Part shown: one piece after another, positions 16,808-25,676 of the stretch
Layout: the number at the start of each line of letters is the position of its first letter
Numbering within the stretch: the first letter of the stretch is position 1
Source of the DNA: Streptomyces sp. MP131-18
GTDB taxonomy: Bacteria > Actinomycetota > Actinomycetes > Streptomycetales > Streptomycetaceae
Direction: 5' to 3'
Length of the DNA: 64,000 bases
NCBI RefSeq assembly: GCF_001984575.1
Contig: NZ_LZNS01000001.1
Coordinates: forward strand, 5,129,677-5,193,676
Position numbers and translations under genes: made by a program
Notes under the pieces: generated by a model
What the model saw: the letters and a program-made list of their open reading frames with translations, nothing else
Told to the model about the DNA's origin: nothing
The model's database searches: none

Positions 16808-16848
16808 GCCAAGGGGTGGCCCTCCGTCCCGGAGGGCCACCCCTTGGC
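16808..16848. terminator. Strong bidirectional terminator between hupA and murA
   Basis: A perfect 18-bp stem (GCCAAGGGGTGGCCCTCC at 16808-16825 with its complement at 16831-16848) and a 5-nt loop lie between the convergent hupA and murA genes. The symmetry means it can serve both transcripts. Confidence 0.85.
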
Positions 16849-16890
16849 GCTGCCCGGGTCGGAAACGTTCCCACCCGAGAAGTACCCGGC

Positions 16891-18210
16891 CTACGGACGT
16901 TCGACCTTGGCGCCGAGCCCTTCGAGCTTCTCCGCGAAGTTCTCGTAGCCGCGGTTGATCAGGCCGATGCCGTGCACCCGCGAGGTGCCCTCCGCCGCGA
17001 GTGCCGCGATCAGGTAGGAGAAGCCGCCGCGCAGATCGGGAATGACCAGGTCCGCGCCCTGGAGCGGCGTCGGGCCCGAGACCACGGCCGAGTGCAGGAA
17101 GTTGCGCTGCCCGAAGCGGCAGGGCGTCCCGCCCAGGCACTCTCGGTACAGCTGAATCCGCGCGCCCATCTGGTTCAGCGCGCTGGTGAAGCCCAGCCGC
17201 GACTCGTACACCGTCTCGTGCACGATCGACAGACCCGACGCCTGCGTCAGCGCGACCACGAGCGGCTGCTGCCAGTCGGTCTGGAAGCCGGGGTGCACGT
17301 CCGTCTCCAGGGCGATCGCGTTCAGCGGGCCGCCCGGGTGCCAGAAGCGGATGCCGGCGTCGTCAACCTCGAACTCGCCCCCCACCTTCCGGAACACGTT
17401 GAGGAACGTCATCATCTCCCGCTGGCTCGCGCCGTGGACGTACACGCTGCCCTTGGTCGCCAGCGCCGCGCTCGCCCACGAGGCGGCCTCGAGGCGGTCG
17501 GGGAGGGCGCGGTGCGTGTACCCGCCCAGCCGGTCCACGCCGGTGATGCGGATGGTCCTGTCGGTGTCCATGGAGATGATCGCGCCCATCTTCTGGAGCA
17601 CGCAGATCAGGTCCTCGACCTCCGGCTCCACCGCCGCGTTCGACAGCTCCGTGACGCCCTCGGCGAGCACGGCCGTCAGCAGCACCTGCTCCGTGGACCC
17701 CACGGACGGGTAGGGAAGTTTGATCCGGCAGCCGCGCAGCCCGCGCGGTGCCTCCAGGTACTGGCCGTCCGCCCGCTTCTCGATCACCGCGCCGAACTGC
17801 CGCAGCACGTCGAAGTGGAAGTCGACCGGCCGGCCGCCGATGTCGCAGCCGCCGAGCCCGGGGATGAACGCGTGCCCGAGCCGGTGCAGCAGCGGCCCGC
17901 AGAACAGGATCGGAATGCGGGAGGAGCCGGCGTGCGCGTCGATGTCCGCGACGTTCGCGCTCTCGACGCGCGACGGGTCGAGCACCAGCTCGCCCCGTTC
18001 CTCTCCGCTGCGCACGGTCACCCCGTGCAACTGCAACAGGCCGCGCACCACCCGCACATCGCGGATGTCCGGCACGTTCCGCAGCCGGCTCGGGGCGCTG
18101 CCGAGCAGGGCCGCGACCATGGCCTTTGGAACCAGGTTCTTCGCCCCTCGGACCCGGATCTCGCCCTCGATCGGGGTGCCGCCGTGGACAAGGAGTACGT
18201 CGTCGGTCAT
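16891..18210 (-). CDS. murA: UDP-N-acetylglucosamine 1-carboxyvinyltransferase
   Basis: A 439-residue cytosolic enzyme catalysing the first committed step of peptidoglycan synthesis, transfer of enolpyruvate from PEP to UDP-GlcNAc. The sequence holds the family motif for the PEP-reactive cysteine, GGCDIGGRPVDFH (Cys near residue 121), the substrate-binding Lys-Asn pair in RVRGAKNLVPKAM (about 22-30) and the C-terminal DLRGGFSYLIAAL block. Fosfomycin's target Cys is retained. The start at 18210 gives MTDDVLLVHGG, the usual actinobacterial N-terminus. It is transcribed alone, divergent from yqgE and ending at the shared terminator with hupA. Streptomyces often carry two murA copies; which one this is was not tested. 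Confidence 0.95.
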   Translation of the reverse strand: MTDDVLLVHGGTPIEGEIRVRGAKNLVPKAMVAALLGSAPSRLRNVPDIRDVRVVRGLLQLHGVTVRSGEERGELVLDPSRVESANVADIDAHAGSSRIPILFCGPLLHRLGHAFIPGLGGCDIGGRPVDFHFDVLRQFGAVIEKRADGQYLEAPRGLRGCRIKLPYPSVGSTEQVLLTAVLAEGVTELSNAAVEPEVEDLICVLQKMGAIISMDTDRTIRITGVDRLGGYTHRALPDRLEAASWASAALATKGSVYVHGASQREMMTFLNVFRKVGGEFEVDDAGIRFWHPGGPLNAIALETDVHPGFQTDWQQPLVVALTQASGLSIVHETVYESRLGFTSALNQMGARIQLYRECLGGTPCRFGQRNFLHSAVVSGPTPLQGADLVIPDLRGGFSYLIAALAAEGTSRVHGIGLINRGYENFAEKLEGLGAKVERP

Positions 18211-18340
18211 GGGACTCACGATCTGAAACGAAGGAATGCGCGACCAACCGGAATGGTAATGCGCCGGGTGGGCGCGCCCCCCGGTGCGGGCCGGGGGACG
18301 GCACTCCCCAGTACCCCACGGATGGGGAATCATGGCCTGC

Positions 18341-18898
18341 ATGACCGAGGCGTCCTCGCTCACCGGGCGGCTGCTCGTGGCCACTCCGGCGCTGTCCGAT
18401 CCCAACTTCGACCGTTCCGTGGTGCTGATGCTCGACCACGACCGCGAGGGGGCACTCGGCGTCGTTCTCAACCGCCCGACTCCCGTCGGGGTCTCCGAGG
18501 TGCTCCAGCCGTGGGCGGCGCTGGCCGGCGAGCCCGGCGTCGTCTTCCAGGGCGGCCCGGTCGCCCTGGACGCCGCCCTCGCGCTCGCCGTCGTCCCCGG
18601 CAGCGGCCCGCTCGGCTGGCGGCGCGTGCACGGCTCCATCGGCCTGGTGGACCTGGAGGCGCCGCCCGAGGTGCTGGCCGCCGAGGTCGGCAGTCTGCGG
18701 ATCTTCGCGGGGTATGCCGGATGGGGCCCCGACCAGCTGGAACGCGAGCTGGACGACGGTGCGTGGTACGTCGTGGACTCCGAGCCGGGGGACGTCTCCG
18801 TGCCCGAGCCCGAGCGGCTGTGGCGGGCCGTCCTGCGCCGCCAGCACGGGACTCTGGCGCTGCTCGCAACATACCCGGACGACCCGTCGCTCAACTAG
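18341..18898 (+). CDS. YqgE/AlgH family protein (DUF179)
   Basis: A 185-residue member of the YqgE/AlgH family. The function is still poorly defined; bacterial homologues are linked to transcriptional or redox control without a known catalytic activity. Characteristic blocks are LTGRLLVATPALSDPNFDRS (residues 6-25), GALGVVLNRPTP (about 38-49) and RIFAGYAGWGPDQLERE (about 126-142). The start is MTEASS at 18341; an in-frame ATG at 18332 is the alternative. It is divergent from murA and followed after 11 nt by the DUF3039 gene, so the two probably form a short operon. Confidence 0.9.
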   Translation: MTEASSLTGRLLVATPALSDPNFDRSVVLMLDHDREGALGVVLNRPTPVGVSEVLQPWAALAGEPGVVFQGGPVALDAALALAVVPGSGPLGWRRVHGSIGLVDLEAPPEVLAAEVGSLRIFAGYAGWGPDQLERELDDGAWYVVDSEPGDVSVPEPERLWRAVLRRQHGTLALLATYPDDPSLN

Positions 18899-18909
18899 GC
18901 TAGGTACTC

Positions 18910-19203
18910 ATGAGCACTCTTGAGCCCGAGCGCGGAGCGGGCACCGGCACGCTCGTCGAGCCCACTCCGCAGACGACGCACGGCGATGGCGACCATGAGC
19001 GCTTCGCCCACTATGTCCAGAAGGACAAGATCATGGCGAGCGCGCTGGACGGCACCCCCGTCGTCGCGCTCTGCGGCAAGGTCTGGGTGCCCGGCCGGGA
19101 CCCGAAAAAGTACCCGGTGTGCCCCACCTGCAAGGAGATCTACGAGTCGATGGGCTCGTTCGGCGGTGGCAAGGACGGCGGCAAGGACGGCGGCAAGAAG
19201 TAG
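18910..19203 (+). CDS. DUF3039 family protein, zinc-ribbon-like
   Basis: A 97-residue actinobacterial protein of unknown function. The central part ALCGKVWVPGRDPKKYPVCP-TCKEIY holds three cysteines (one plus a CPTC pair), suggesting a metal-binding knuckle. The N-terminus is acidic and the last 18 residues are a Gly/Lys tandem (GGKDGGKDGGKK). It follows yqgE by 11 nt in what looks like a two-gene transcript. No enzymatic motif is visible. Confidence 0.85.
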   Translation: MSTLEPERGAGTGTLVEPTPQTTHGDGDHERFAHYVQKDKIMASALDGTPVVALCGKVWVPGRDPKKYPVCPTCKEIYESMGSFGGGKDGGKDGGKK

Positions 19204-19382
19204 CCGCCGCCCGTTCCGGCCCGTCCCGGGCCCCGGGCCCGCGGGCCGGCCGCGAGGGCTGCCCGGGGCATTCCCGTATGCCCTGATCGTGTGAGATGCC
19301 TCGGGCGCCCGTCCGGGCCCTCCCACCCCCGGTGGACGCCCCCGCCACCCCGGCGTCGGCGGGGCGGGAATCTATGCCAGAG

Positions 19383-19413
19383 TTGCCACGTCGCGGCCCG
19401 GAGCACGTACCGT
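19383..19413 (+). promoter_or_regulatory. Candidate promoter of the molybdo-flavoenzyme operon
   Basis: TTGCCA (19383-19388) and TACCGT (19408-19413) are spaced by 19 bp, with the operon's first start codon 40 bp further on. The 250-bp gap before it also carries the short dyad GGGCAT-N6-ATGCCC at 19266-19283. Confidence 0.35.
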
Positions 19414-19453
19414 ACGGCTCCACGGCCGGGACGACCGGAAAGGGGCAGCTGGA

Positions 19454-20359
19454 TTGAGCACGCACGCACCGCATGCACCGCAGACGGCCCGGCTCGTCGC
19501 GCTCCCGGCCACGCTGGACGACGCGGTGGCCGCGCTGGCCGCGGTGCCCGCGGCCGTGCCGGTCGCCGGCGGCACCGATCTGATGGCCGGCGTCAACGCC
19601 GGGCTGCTGCGCCCGGCGGCCCTGGTCGGGCTCGGACGGCTCGCCGAGCTGCGCGGCTGGGCCTATCAGGACGGGCACGCGCTGCTCGGCGCGTGTCTGA
19701 CCCACTCGCGGATGAGCCGCCCCGACTTCGCCGCGCTCATCCCCGCACTCGCCGCCGCCGCCAGGTCCGCGGGGCCGCCGCAGGTGCGCAACGCGGGGAC
19801 GCTGGGCGGCAACATCATCTCCGCCGCCGCGTCCGGTGACACCCTGCCCGTGCTCGCCGCCCTGGAGGCGACGCTCCTGATCGCCGGTCCTGACGGCGAG
19901 GGCAGGCAGGTTCCCGTCAGCCACCTGCTGGCCGGACGGGACCGGCTGCGGCCCGGGGAGCTGCTGGCCCACGTGCGGGTGCCGCTGCTGCACGCCACCC
20001 AGACGTTCCTGAAGGCCACCACCCGCACCGGCCCGGCCCGTTCCGTCGCCTCGGTGGCCGTGGTGCTCGATCCGGTGCACCGCGAGGTCCGCTGCGCGGT
20101 CGGCGCGGTCGCGCCCATGCCGCTGCGCCCGCTCGACGCCGAGCGCTGGGTGGCCTCGCTGGTCGACTGGGACGGGCGGCGCGGCCTGGCGCCCGAGGCG
20201 CTCGCCGCGTTCGGCGAGTACGTCGGCATGGCCTGCATCCCCGACCCCGAGGTGCCGGGCGACGGTGGCGAGCCCACGCAACTACCCCCCGCCGTGCTGC
20301 ACTTGAGGCGTACCGTGGCAACTCTCGCCCGCCGTGGACTCGGAAGGGCTCTCGCATGA
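19454..20359 (+). CDS. Xanthine dehydrogenase family, FAD-binding subunit (CoxM/XdhB type)
   Basis: A 301-residue FAD-binding subunit of a molybdenum hydroxylase. Seen: the FAD loops VAGGTDLMAGVNAG (about residue 37) and VRNAGTLGGNIISAAASGD (about 114), both family hallmarks. Its job would be to pass electrons from the Fe-S subunit to the final acceptor. The start is TTG at 19454 behind GGAAAGGGGCAG. The stop overlaps the start of the Fe-S subunit gene (ATGA), so translation is coupled. It is the first gene of a three-gene operon whose catalytic subunit looks degenerate (see the large subunit). Confidence 0.88.
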   Translation: MSTHAPHAPQTARLVALPATLDDAVAALAAVPAAVPVAGGTDLMAGVNAGLLRPAALVGLGRLAELRGWAYQDGHALLGACLTHSRMSRPDFAALIPALAAAARSAGPPQVRNAGTLGGNIISAAASGDTLPVLAALEATLLIAGPDGEGRQVPVSHLLAGRDRLRPGELLAHVRVPLLHATQTFLKATTRTGPARSVASVAVVLDPVHREVRCAVGAVAPMPLRPLDAERWVASLVDWDGRRGLAPEALAAFGEYVGMACIPDPEVPGDGGEPTQLPPAVLHLRRTVATLARRGLGRALA

Positions 20360-21564
20360 GCAACGATCAGCAGCCCGAGCCGCACGCCGCCCTGGGCCCG
20401 CAACCGGGCTGGGGCGGCGAGTACGACGCGGAAGCCACGGCCTTCATAGAGCTGCCGGGCGGGTACCCGCAGGAGTCGGGCAGCGAGCCGCTGGCCGCGC
20501 CGGGGCACGGGTACCAGCCCCCCGAGATCGGCGGCGCGGCCGCCCCGCCGGCCACCGCGGAGGCCACCGTCGACCCGGGGGCCACCGGGCAGTGGACCAT
20601 GCCGTTCACCTCGCCCGGCGCGGCTGACGCCCCCGCCGGGCCGCCCGCGGCGCGCGCCGCCGCGATGGGGCAGGGCGCCGCCGCCGCGCTGGCGGGCGCG
20701 CGCCGCCCGGCCGACGGCGCGGAGCCGCGGGGCGTGCCCCCCGCGGGCCACGACACGGCGCCCTGGGACGAGAGCGCCCCGAGCCGCCCCGAGCCGCCCG
20801 TTCCCGCGCCGTGGCCGGCGCCGGGCGCGGGCGAGCCGCATCCGGACGGCCCCGCCGAGACCGCGGCGCCCGCGCAGGACCCGGCGGCCGTGCCCCCGGT
20901 CGAGGTCGCCGTCGGCGGCAGCCGCAGCGAGCATCCCGAGGTCTCGTACGTGCTGCGCGTCAACGGTGTGGACCGGCCCGTGTCCGGCGCGTGGATCGGC
21001 GAATCGCTGCTGTACGTGCTGCGCGAGCGGCTCGGCCTCGCCGGGGCGAAGGACGGCTGCGCGCAGGGCGAGTGCGGCGCCTGTTCCGTGCAGGTCGACG
21101 GGCGGCTCGTCGCCGCCTGCCTGGTCCCGGCGGCCACCGCGGCCGGTTCCGAGATCCGCACCGTCGAGGGCCTGGGCGCGGACGGCGCGCCCTCCGACGT
21201 GCAGCGCGCGCTGGCCGCCACGGCCGTGCAGTGCGGCTTCTGCCTGCCGGGCATGGCCATGACCGTGCACGACCTGCTCGAAGGCAACCACGCCCCGACC
21301 GAGGTGGAGACGCGCCAGGCGCTGTGCGGCAACCTGTGCCGCTGCTCCGGCTACCGCGGCGTGCTCGACGCGGTGCGCACGGTTGTGGAGGAGCGTGTCG
21401 CCGCCGCGGGCGGCACCGCCCGCGGCGAGCGGGAGGACGGCGGGAGCGAGAGCTTCGGGGACGCGTTCGGGGCGGGCGGCGCCGGGCCGCGGACCGCCCC
21501 GGCGGACGCGGACGCCGCGCCCCGCATCCCGCACCAGCCCGGGCCCCCGGCAGGAGGCATGTGA
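20356..21564 (+). CDS. Xanthine dehydrogenase family, 2Fe-2S subunit with long Pro/Ala-rich N-terminal extension
   Basis: A 402-residue protein whose last 200 residues are a normal two-cluster iron-sulfur subunit. The plant-type cluster ligands are CAQGECGACSVQVDG (about 236-250), and the second cluster ligands are CGFCLPGMAM and CGNLCRCSGYRG (about 296-335). Stand-alone relatives are about 160-200 residues, so the first 190 residues, rich in Pro, Ala, Glu and Gly with no predicted fold, are an unusual extension. A second Ala/Gly/Glu-rich tail of about 50 residues follows the domain. The gene overlaps the FAD subunit by four bases and the large subunit by one. Base composition of the extension matches its surroundings. 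Confidence 0.88.
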   Translation: MSNDQQPEPHAALGPQPGWGGEYDAEATAFIELPGGYPQESGSEPLAAPGHGYQPPEIGGAAAPPATAEATVDPGATGQWTMPFTSPGAADAPAGPPAARAAAMGQGAAAALAGARRPADGAEPRGVPPAGHDTAPWDESAPSRPEPPVPAPWPAPGAGEPHPDGPAETAAPAQDPAAVPPVEVAVGGSRSEHPEVSYVLRVNGVDRPVSGAWIGESLLYVLRERLGLAGAKDGCAQGECGACSVQVDGRLVAACLVPAATAAGSEIRTVEGLGADGAPSDVQRALAATAVQCGFCLPGMAMTVHDLLEGNHAPTEVETRQALCGNLCRCSGYRGVLDAVRTVVEERVAAAGGTARGEREDGGSESFGDAFGAGGAGPRTAPADADAAPRIPHQPGPPAGGM

Positions 21565-23894
21565 TGAACGACCAGGCCGACGCCGCCGTGACCATGGTGC
21601 CCGCCGCGCAGGCGGCGCCCGGCCAGGACCGGCAGGAGCCGCACGGCCTCGGCACCTCCCTGGCGCCGGCCGAGGCGGACGCCAAGGTGACGGGCACGCA
21701 CCCGTACACCGCGGACCTGTGGGCCGAGGGCCTGCTGTGGGCCGCGGTGCTGCGCTCCCCGCACCCGCACGCGCGCATCAAAGGCATCGACACCGCGGAG
21801 GCCGCCGGGATGCCGGGGGTCCGCACCGTCGTCACGCACGCGGAGGTGGCCGGGGACGCGGGGCTCGGCCGCACGGTGACCGACCGGCCGCCGCTCGCCT
21901 CCGACCTGGTCAGGTACCACGGCGAGCCCGTGGCCGCCGTGGCGGCCGACCACCCGGAGACCGCGCGGCTCGCCGCCGCCGCCATCGTCGTCGAGTACGA
22001 GGTGCTCGACGCGGTGACCGATCCGGAGAAGTCCTTCGAGGCCGCCCCGCTGCACCCGGACGGCAATCTGATCCGGCACATTCCGCTGCGGCACGGCGAC
22101 CCGGGCGCCACCGGCGAGGTCGTGGTGGAGGGCCTCTACCGCATCGGCCGCCAGGACCCGGCGCCGATCGGCGCCGAATCGGGCCTCGCGGTGCCGCGGC
22201 CGGACGGCGGCGTGGAGATCTACACGGCGAGCACCGACCCGCACGGCGACCGCGACCGGCTGGCCGCCTGCCTCGGGCTGGCGCAGGAGCAGGTCAAGAT
22301 CTACGTGACGGGGGTGCCCGGGGCGCTCGGCGACCGGGAGGACCTGGGATTCCAGCTGCCGCTCTCGCTGCTGGCGATCCGCAGCGGCTGCCCGGTGAAG
22401 CTGGCCGCGACCCGCGAGGAGTCGTTCCTCGGCCACGCCCACCGCCACCCGACGCTGCTGCGCTACTGGCACCATGCCGACCGCGAGGGGAAGCTCGTGA
22501 AGGTCGAGGCGCAGGTGCTGATGGACGCGGGCGCCTACGCGGACGACTCGGCCGAGGTGCTGGCCGCCGCGGTGTCGTTCGCCGCAGGGCCCTACCTCGT
22601 GCCGAACGCGGTGGTCGACGGCTGGGCGGTGCGCACCAACAATCCGCCCGCGGGCTACGTGCGCGGCGAGGGCGCGATGCAGGTCTGCGCCGCGTACGAG
22701 GGCCAGATGGACAAGCTGGCGGCCCAGCTGGGCATCGACCCGGCCGAGCTGCGCGCGCGGAATGTGCTGGGCACCGGCGATCCGCTGCCCACCGGGCAGA
22801 CGGTCACCTGCCCCGCCCCGGTCGCCGAGCTGCTGGCCGCCGTGCGCGAGGCGCCGATGCCGGCGCTGCCCAAGGACGGCCCGGTCGAGGACTGGCTGCT
22901 GCCGGGCGGCCCCGAGGGCGCGGCGGACCCGGGCGCGGTGCGCCGGGGCGTGGGCTATGCGCTCGGCATGGTGCACATGCTCGGCGCGGAGGGCGCCGAC
23001 GAGGTGTCGACGGCCACGGTGAAGGTCGAGGGAACGGTGGCCACGGTGCTGTGCGCCGCGGTGGAGACCGGCCAGGGCTTCGCGACGCTGGCGCGCCAGA
23101 TCGTGCAGGACGTGCTGGGCGTGGACGAGGTGCACGTGGCGCCGGTGGACACCGACCTGCCGGTCGCGGGGCCGGGCGGCAGGGGCCGCCACACGTGGGT
23201 GTCCGGCGGGGCGGTGGAGCGGGCCGCGAAGATGGTCCGCACGCAGCTGCTCCAGCCGCTGGCCGCGAAGTTCGGGATGTCGGCCGAGCTGCTGACGATC
23301 GCCGACGGCAAGATCACCTCCTACGACGGGGTGCTCAGCACGACCGTCCTTGAGGCCCTGGAGGGCAAGGAGCTGTGGGCGACCGCGCAGTGCCGCCCGC
23401 ACCCCACCGAGCCGCTGAACGAGTCGGGCCGCGGCGACGCGTTCGTCGGCCTCTCCTTCGCCGCGGTGCGCGCGGTGGTGGACGTGGACGTCGAGCTGGG
23501 CGCCGTGCGCGTGGTGGAGATGGCCATCGCGCAGGACGTCGGCCGCGTGCTGAACCCGAGGCAGCTTGAGGCCCGTATCGAGGCGGGCGTGACGCAGGGC
23601 GTGGGCGCCGCCCTCACCGAGCATCTGCGCGTCGTGCGCGGGGTGGTGCGCCGGGCGGATCTGGCGGGGTACGCGCTGCCCACCGCGCTGGACGCGCCGG
23701 ACGTGCGGATCGTGAAACTGGTGGAGGAGCGGGACGTGGTCGCTCCGTTCGGCGCCAAGGCGGTGAGCGCCGTCCCGGTGGTCGTCTCCCCGGCCGCGGT
23801 GGCCGCGGCGGTCAGGGCGGCGACCGGCCGCCCGGTGAACCGGCTGCCGATCCGCCCGCAGGCCGCGGTGGGCGTGACGCGCGGCGCGGTCTGA
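21564..23894 (+). CDS. Xanthine dehydrogenase family, molybdopterin-binding large subunit, catalytic Glu apparently lost
   Basis: A 776-residue large subunit of the molybdenum hydroxylase type. The aldehyde oxidase/xanthine dehydrogenase N-terminal hammerhead domain is evident (KVTGTHPYTADLWAEGLLWA, about 38), then molybdopterin-binding blocks. The C-terminal position where active enzymes read GAKGVGEPP (catalytic Glu, Glu1261 of bovine enzyme) instead reads GAKAVSAVPVV (about residue 730), so the Glu is replaced. The Arg-containing YVRGEGAMQ loop stands where YRG-G-GRPE is usual. The ATG at 21564 overlaps the upstream TGA and has AGGAGG seven bases ahead. The complex may be an altered or non-catalytic member of the family; substrate is unknown. 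Confidence 0.87.
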   Translation: MNDQADAAVTMVPAAQAAPGQDRQEPHGLGTSLAPAEADAKVTGTHPYTADLWAEGLLWAAVLRSPHPHARIKGIDTAEAAGMPGVRTVVTHAEVAGDAGLGRTVTDRPPLASDLVRYHGEPVAAVAADHPETARLAAAAIVVEYEVLDAVTDPEKSFEAAPLHPDGNLIRHIPLRHGDPGATGEVVVEGLYRIGRQDPAPIGAESGLAVPRPDGGVEIYTASTDPHGDRDRLAACLGLAQEQVKIYVTGVPGALGDREDLGFQLPLSLLAIRSGCPVKLAATREESFLGHAHRHPTLLRYWHHADREGKLVKVEAQVLMDAGAYADDSAEVLAAAVSFAAGPYLVPNAVVDGWAVRTNNPPAGYVRGEGAMQVCAAYEGQMDKLAAQLGIDPAELRARNVLGTGDPLPTGQTVTCPAPVAELLAAVREAPMPALPKDGPVEDWLLPGGPEGAADPGAVRRGVGYALGMVHMLGAEGADEVSTATVKVEGTVATVLCAAVETGQGFATLARQIVQDVLGVDEVHVAPVDTDLPVAGPGGRGRHTWVSGGAVERAAKMVRTQLLQPLAAKFGMSAELLTIADGKITSYDGVLSTTVLEALEGKELWATAQCRPHPTEPLNESGRGDAFVGLSFAAVRAVVDVDVELGAVRVVEMAIAQDVGRVLNPRQLEARIEAGVTQGVGAALTEHLRVVRGVVRRADLAGYALPTALDAPDVRIVKLVEERDVVAPFGAKAVSAVPVVVSPAAVAAAVRAATGRPVNRLPIRPQAAVGVTRGAV

Positions 23895-23897
23895 CGG

Positions 23898-23921
23898 GTG
23901 CCGCCCGGCGCCGGGTGGCAC
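23898..23921 (+). terminator. Terminator after the molybdo-flavoenzyme operon
   Basis: GTGCCGCCCGG (23898-23908) and CCGGGTGGCAC (23911-23921) form an 11-bp stem with one G-U pair, four bases after the large-subunit stop codon. The two-base centre means the real loop must open the innermost pairs. Confidence 0.6.
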
Positions 23922-24012
23922 ACGGCGGGCGGCGGGACCAGGACCAGCGACCGGGCGGCCACCGACCGCCGGACCATAGGCATGGGCGGGTTTTGCTCCT
24001 TACCGTAGCCTC

Positions 24013-25530
24013 ATGAACGAGACCGACGCCTGCGCCGACGCCGGGCCCGGGGCGCCGCCCGCCCGCCCCCCGTCCGACGCCGTGCCGTCCGCGGCATCCG
24101 CGGCGGAGGTGCCAGGGGGCGTGCTCGGCGCCCCGTACCGCGCGCTCACCCTCGGCTGCGTCAGCACGATATTGCTGATCGCGTTCGAGGCCATGGCCAT
24201 CGGAACGGCCATGCCCGCCGCGGCGGAAGCGCTCGACGGGGTCTCGCTCTACGCGTTCGCGTTCTCCGCGTTCTTCACCACGAGCCTGCTCGGCATGGTC
24301 GTCTCCGGGCAGTGGTGCGACCGGGCGGGCCCGACCGGCCCCGTGCTCGCCGGGGTGACGGCCTTCTCGGCCGGGCTGCTGGTCTCCGGCACCGCGCAGG
24401 CGATGTGGGCGTTCGTGCTGGGGCGCGCCGCCCAGGGCGTGGGCGGCGGCCTGGTCATCGTCGCGCTGTACGTGACGGTCCGCCGCGCCTACCCGGAGCA
24501 CCTGCGGCCCGCGGCGCTCGCGGCGTTCTCCGCGGCCTGGGTGGTGCCGTCCATGGTCGGGCCCGTGATCGCCGGAACGGTGACGGAACAGTTCGGCTGG
24601 CGCTGGGTGTTCCTCGGCATCACCGTGCTGGTCATCCTGCCGGTGATGGTGATGCTGCCCCAACTGCGCAAGCTTGGCGAGCGGAACGGCGAGAGAGGCG
24701 GCGAGGGCGGCGGCGAACGGTCGGCCGGCCGGTTCGACGGGCGGCGGCTGCGGCTGGCCGGGGCGGTGTCCGTGGGCGCCGGGCTGCTCCAGTTCGGCGG
24801 GCAGGAGCTGCGCTGGCTCTCGCTGGTGCCCGTGGCCCTCGGACTCGCCCTGCTCGCGCCCTCGGCGGTGCGGCTGCTGCCGCGCGGTACGTTCCGCGCC
24901 GCGCGCGGCCTGCCGTCGGTGATCGCCCTGCGCGGGCTGATATCGGCGGCGTACCTGTCGTCGCAGAGCTTCGTGCCGCTGATGCTGGTGACCCAGCGCG
25001 GCCTGTCGTACACCGAGGCGGGACTCGCGCTCGCCGCCTCCGGCGGGCTGTGGGCCTGCGGCTCGTACACGCAGTCCAGGCCGTGGGCGGAGCCGCACCG
25101 GTTCCGGCTGGTGCGCGTCGGCACCGTGCTGATCACCGGCGGTGTGGTGCTCACCCCGCTGGTGCTGATCGACGCGGTGCCCGTGTGGACGCCCGCGCTG
25201 ACGCTGGCACTCGGCTGCTTCGGCATGGGCCTGGTCACCGCCTCGGTGGGCGTGCTGGTGCTGCGCCTGTCCGCGCCCGAGGCGGCCGGCGGGAACGTGG
25301 CGTCCCTCCAGGTGTGCGACAGCCTGGGGAACGTGGTGATGCTGACGACCGTGGGCACGCTGTTCGCCGCGCTCGGCGGGGACGCCTCGGCCGCCGCGCA
25401 CGACGCCGCCGCGGTGGCCGGGGACACGGCCGTGGGCCCGGGGGCGTTCGTGGCGGTGTACGCGGTGACCGCGAGTGCGGCCCTGCTCGGCACGGTCGTC
25501 GGCGGGCGCCTGCGCACGCCGGGGGTGTGA
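24013..25530 (+). CDS. MFS transporter
   Basis: A 505-residue major facilitator protein. A 40-residue Ala/Pro-rich cytoplasmic N-terminus precedes about twelve or more membrane segments. MFS-typical blocks are GMVVSGQWCDRAGPTGPVL (about 96-114) and FVLGRAAQGVGGGLVIVAL (about 136-154). A charged Gly/Glu/Arg loop at about 220-245 divides the two halves. Actinobacterial drug/proton antiporters of the DHA1/DHA2 type are the closest family by pattern, but no substrate can be assigned. The gene stands alone, with no adjacent regulator. Confidence 0.87.
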   Translation: MNETDACADAGPGAPPARPPSDAVPSAASAAEVPGGVLGAPYRALTLGCVSTILLIAFEAMAIGTAMPAAAEALDGVSLYAFAFSAFFTTSLLGMVVSGQWCDRAGPTGPVLAGVTAFSAGLLVSGTAQAMWAFVLGRAAQGVGGGLVIVALYVTVRRAYPEHLRPAALAAFSAAWVVPSMVGPVIAGTVTEQFGWRWVFLGITVLVILPVMVMLPQLRKLGERNGERGGEGGGERSAGRFDGRRLRLAGAVSVGAGLLQFGGQELRWLSLVPVALGLALLAPSAVRLLPRGTFRAARGLPSVIALRGLISAAYLSSQSFVPLMLVTQRGLSYTEAGLALAASGGLWACGSYTQSRPWAEPHRFRLVRVGTVLITGGVVLTPLVLIDAVPVWTPALTLALGCFGMGLVTASVGVLVLRLSAPEAAGGNVASLQVCDSLGNVVMLTTVGTLFAALGGDASAAAHDAAAVAGDTAVGPGAFVAVYAVTASAALLGTVVGGRLRTPGV

Positions 25531-25676
25531 ACGAGTCCCGCGCCGCGCCCCGTTCCGGCGCCGCGCCGGTGTTTCCCGTCGGTTTCCCGTCGGCTTCGCG
25601 GCCCCTCCCGTCGGCTTCCCGGTGTGAGATGGACCGCAGCGGAGGGGCGGTGGTGCGGCGGTAGGCTGGCGCGGTC

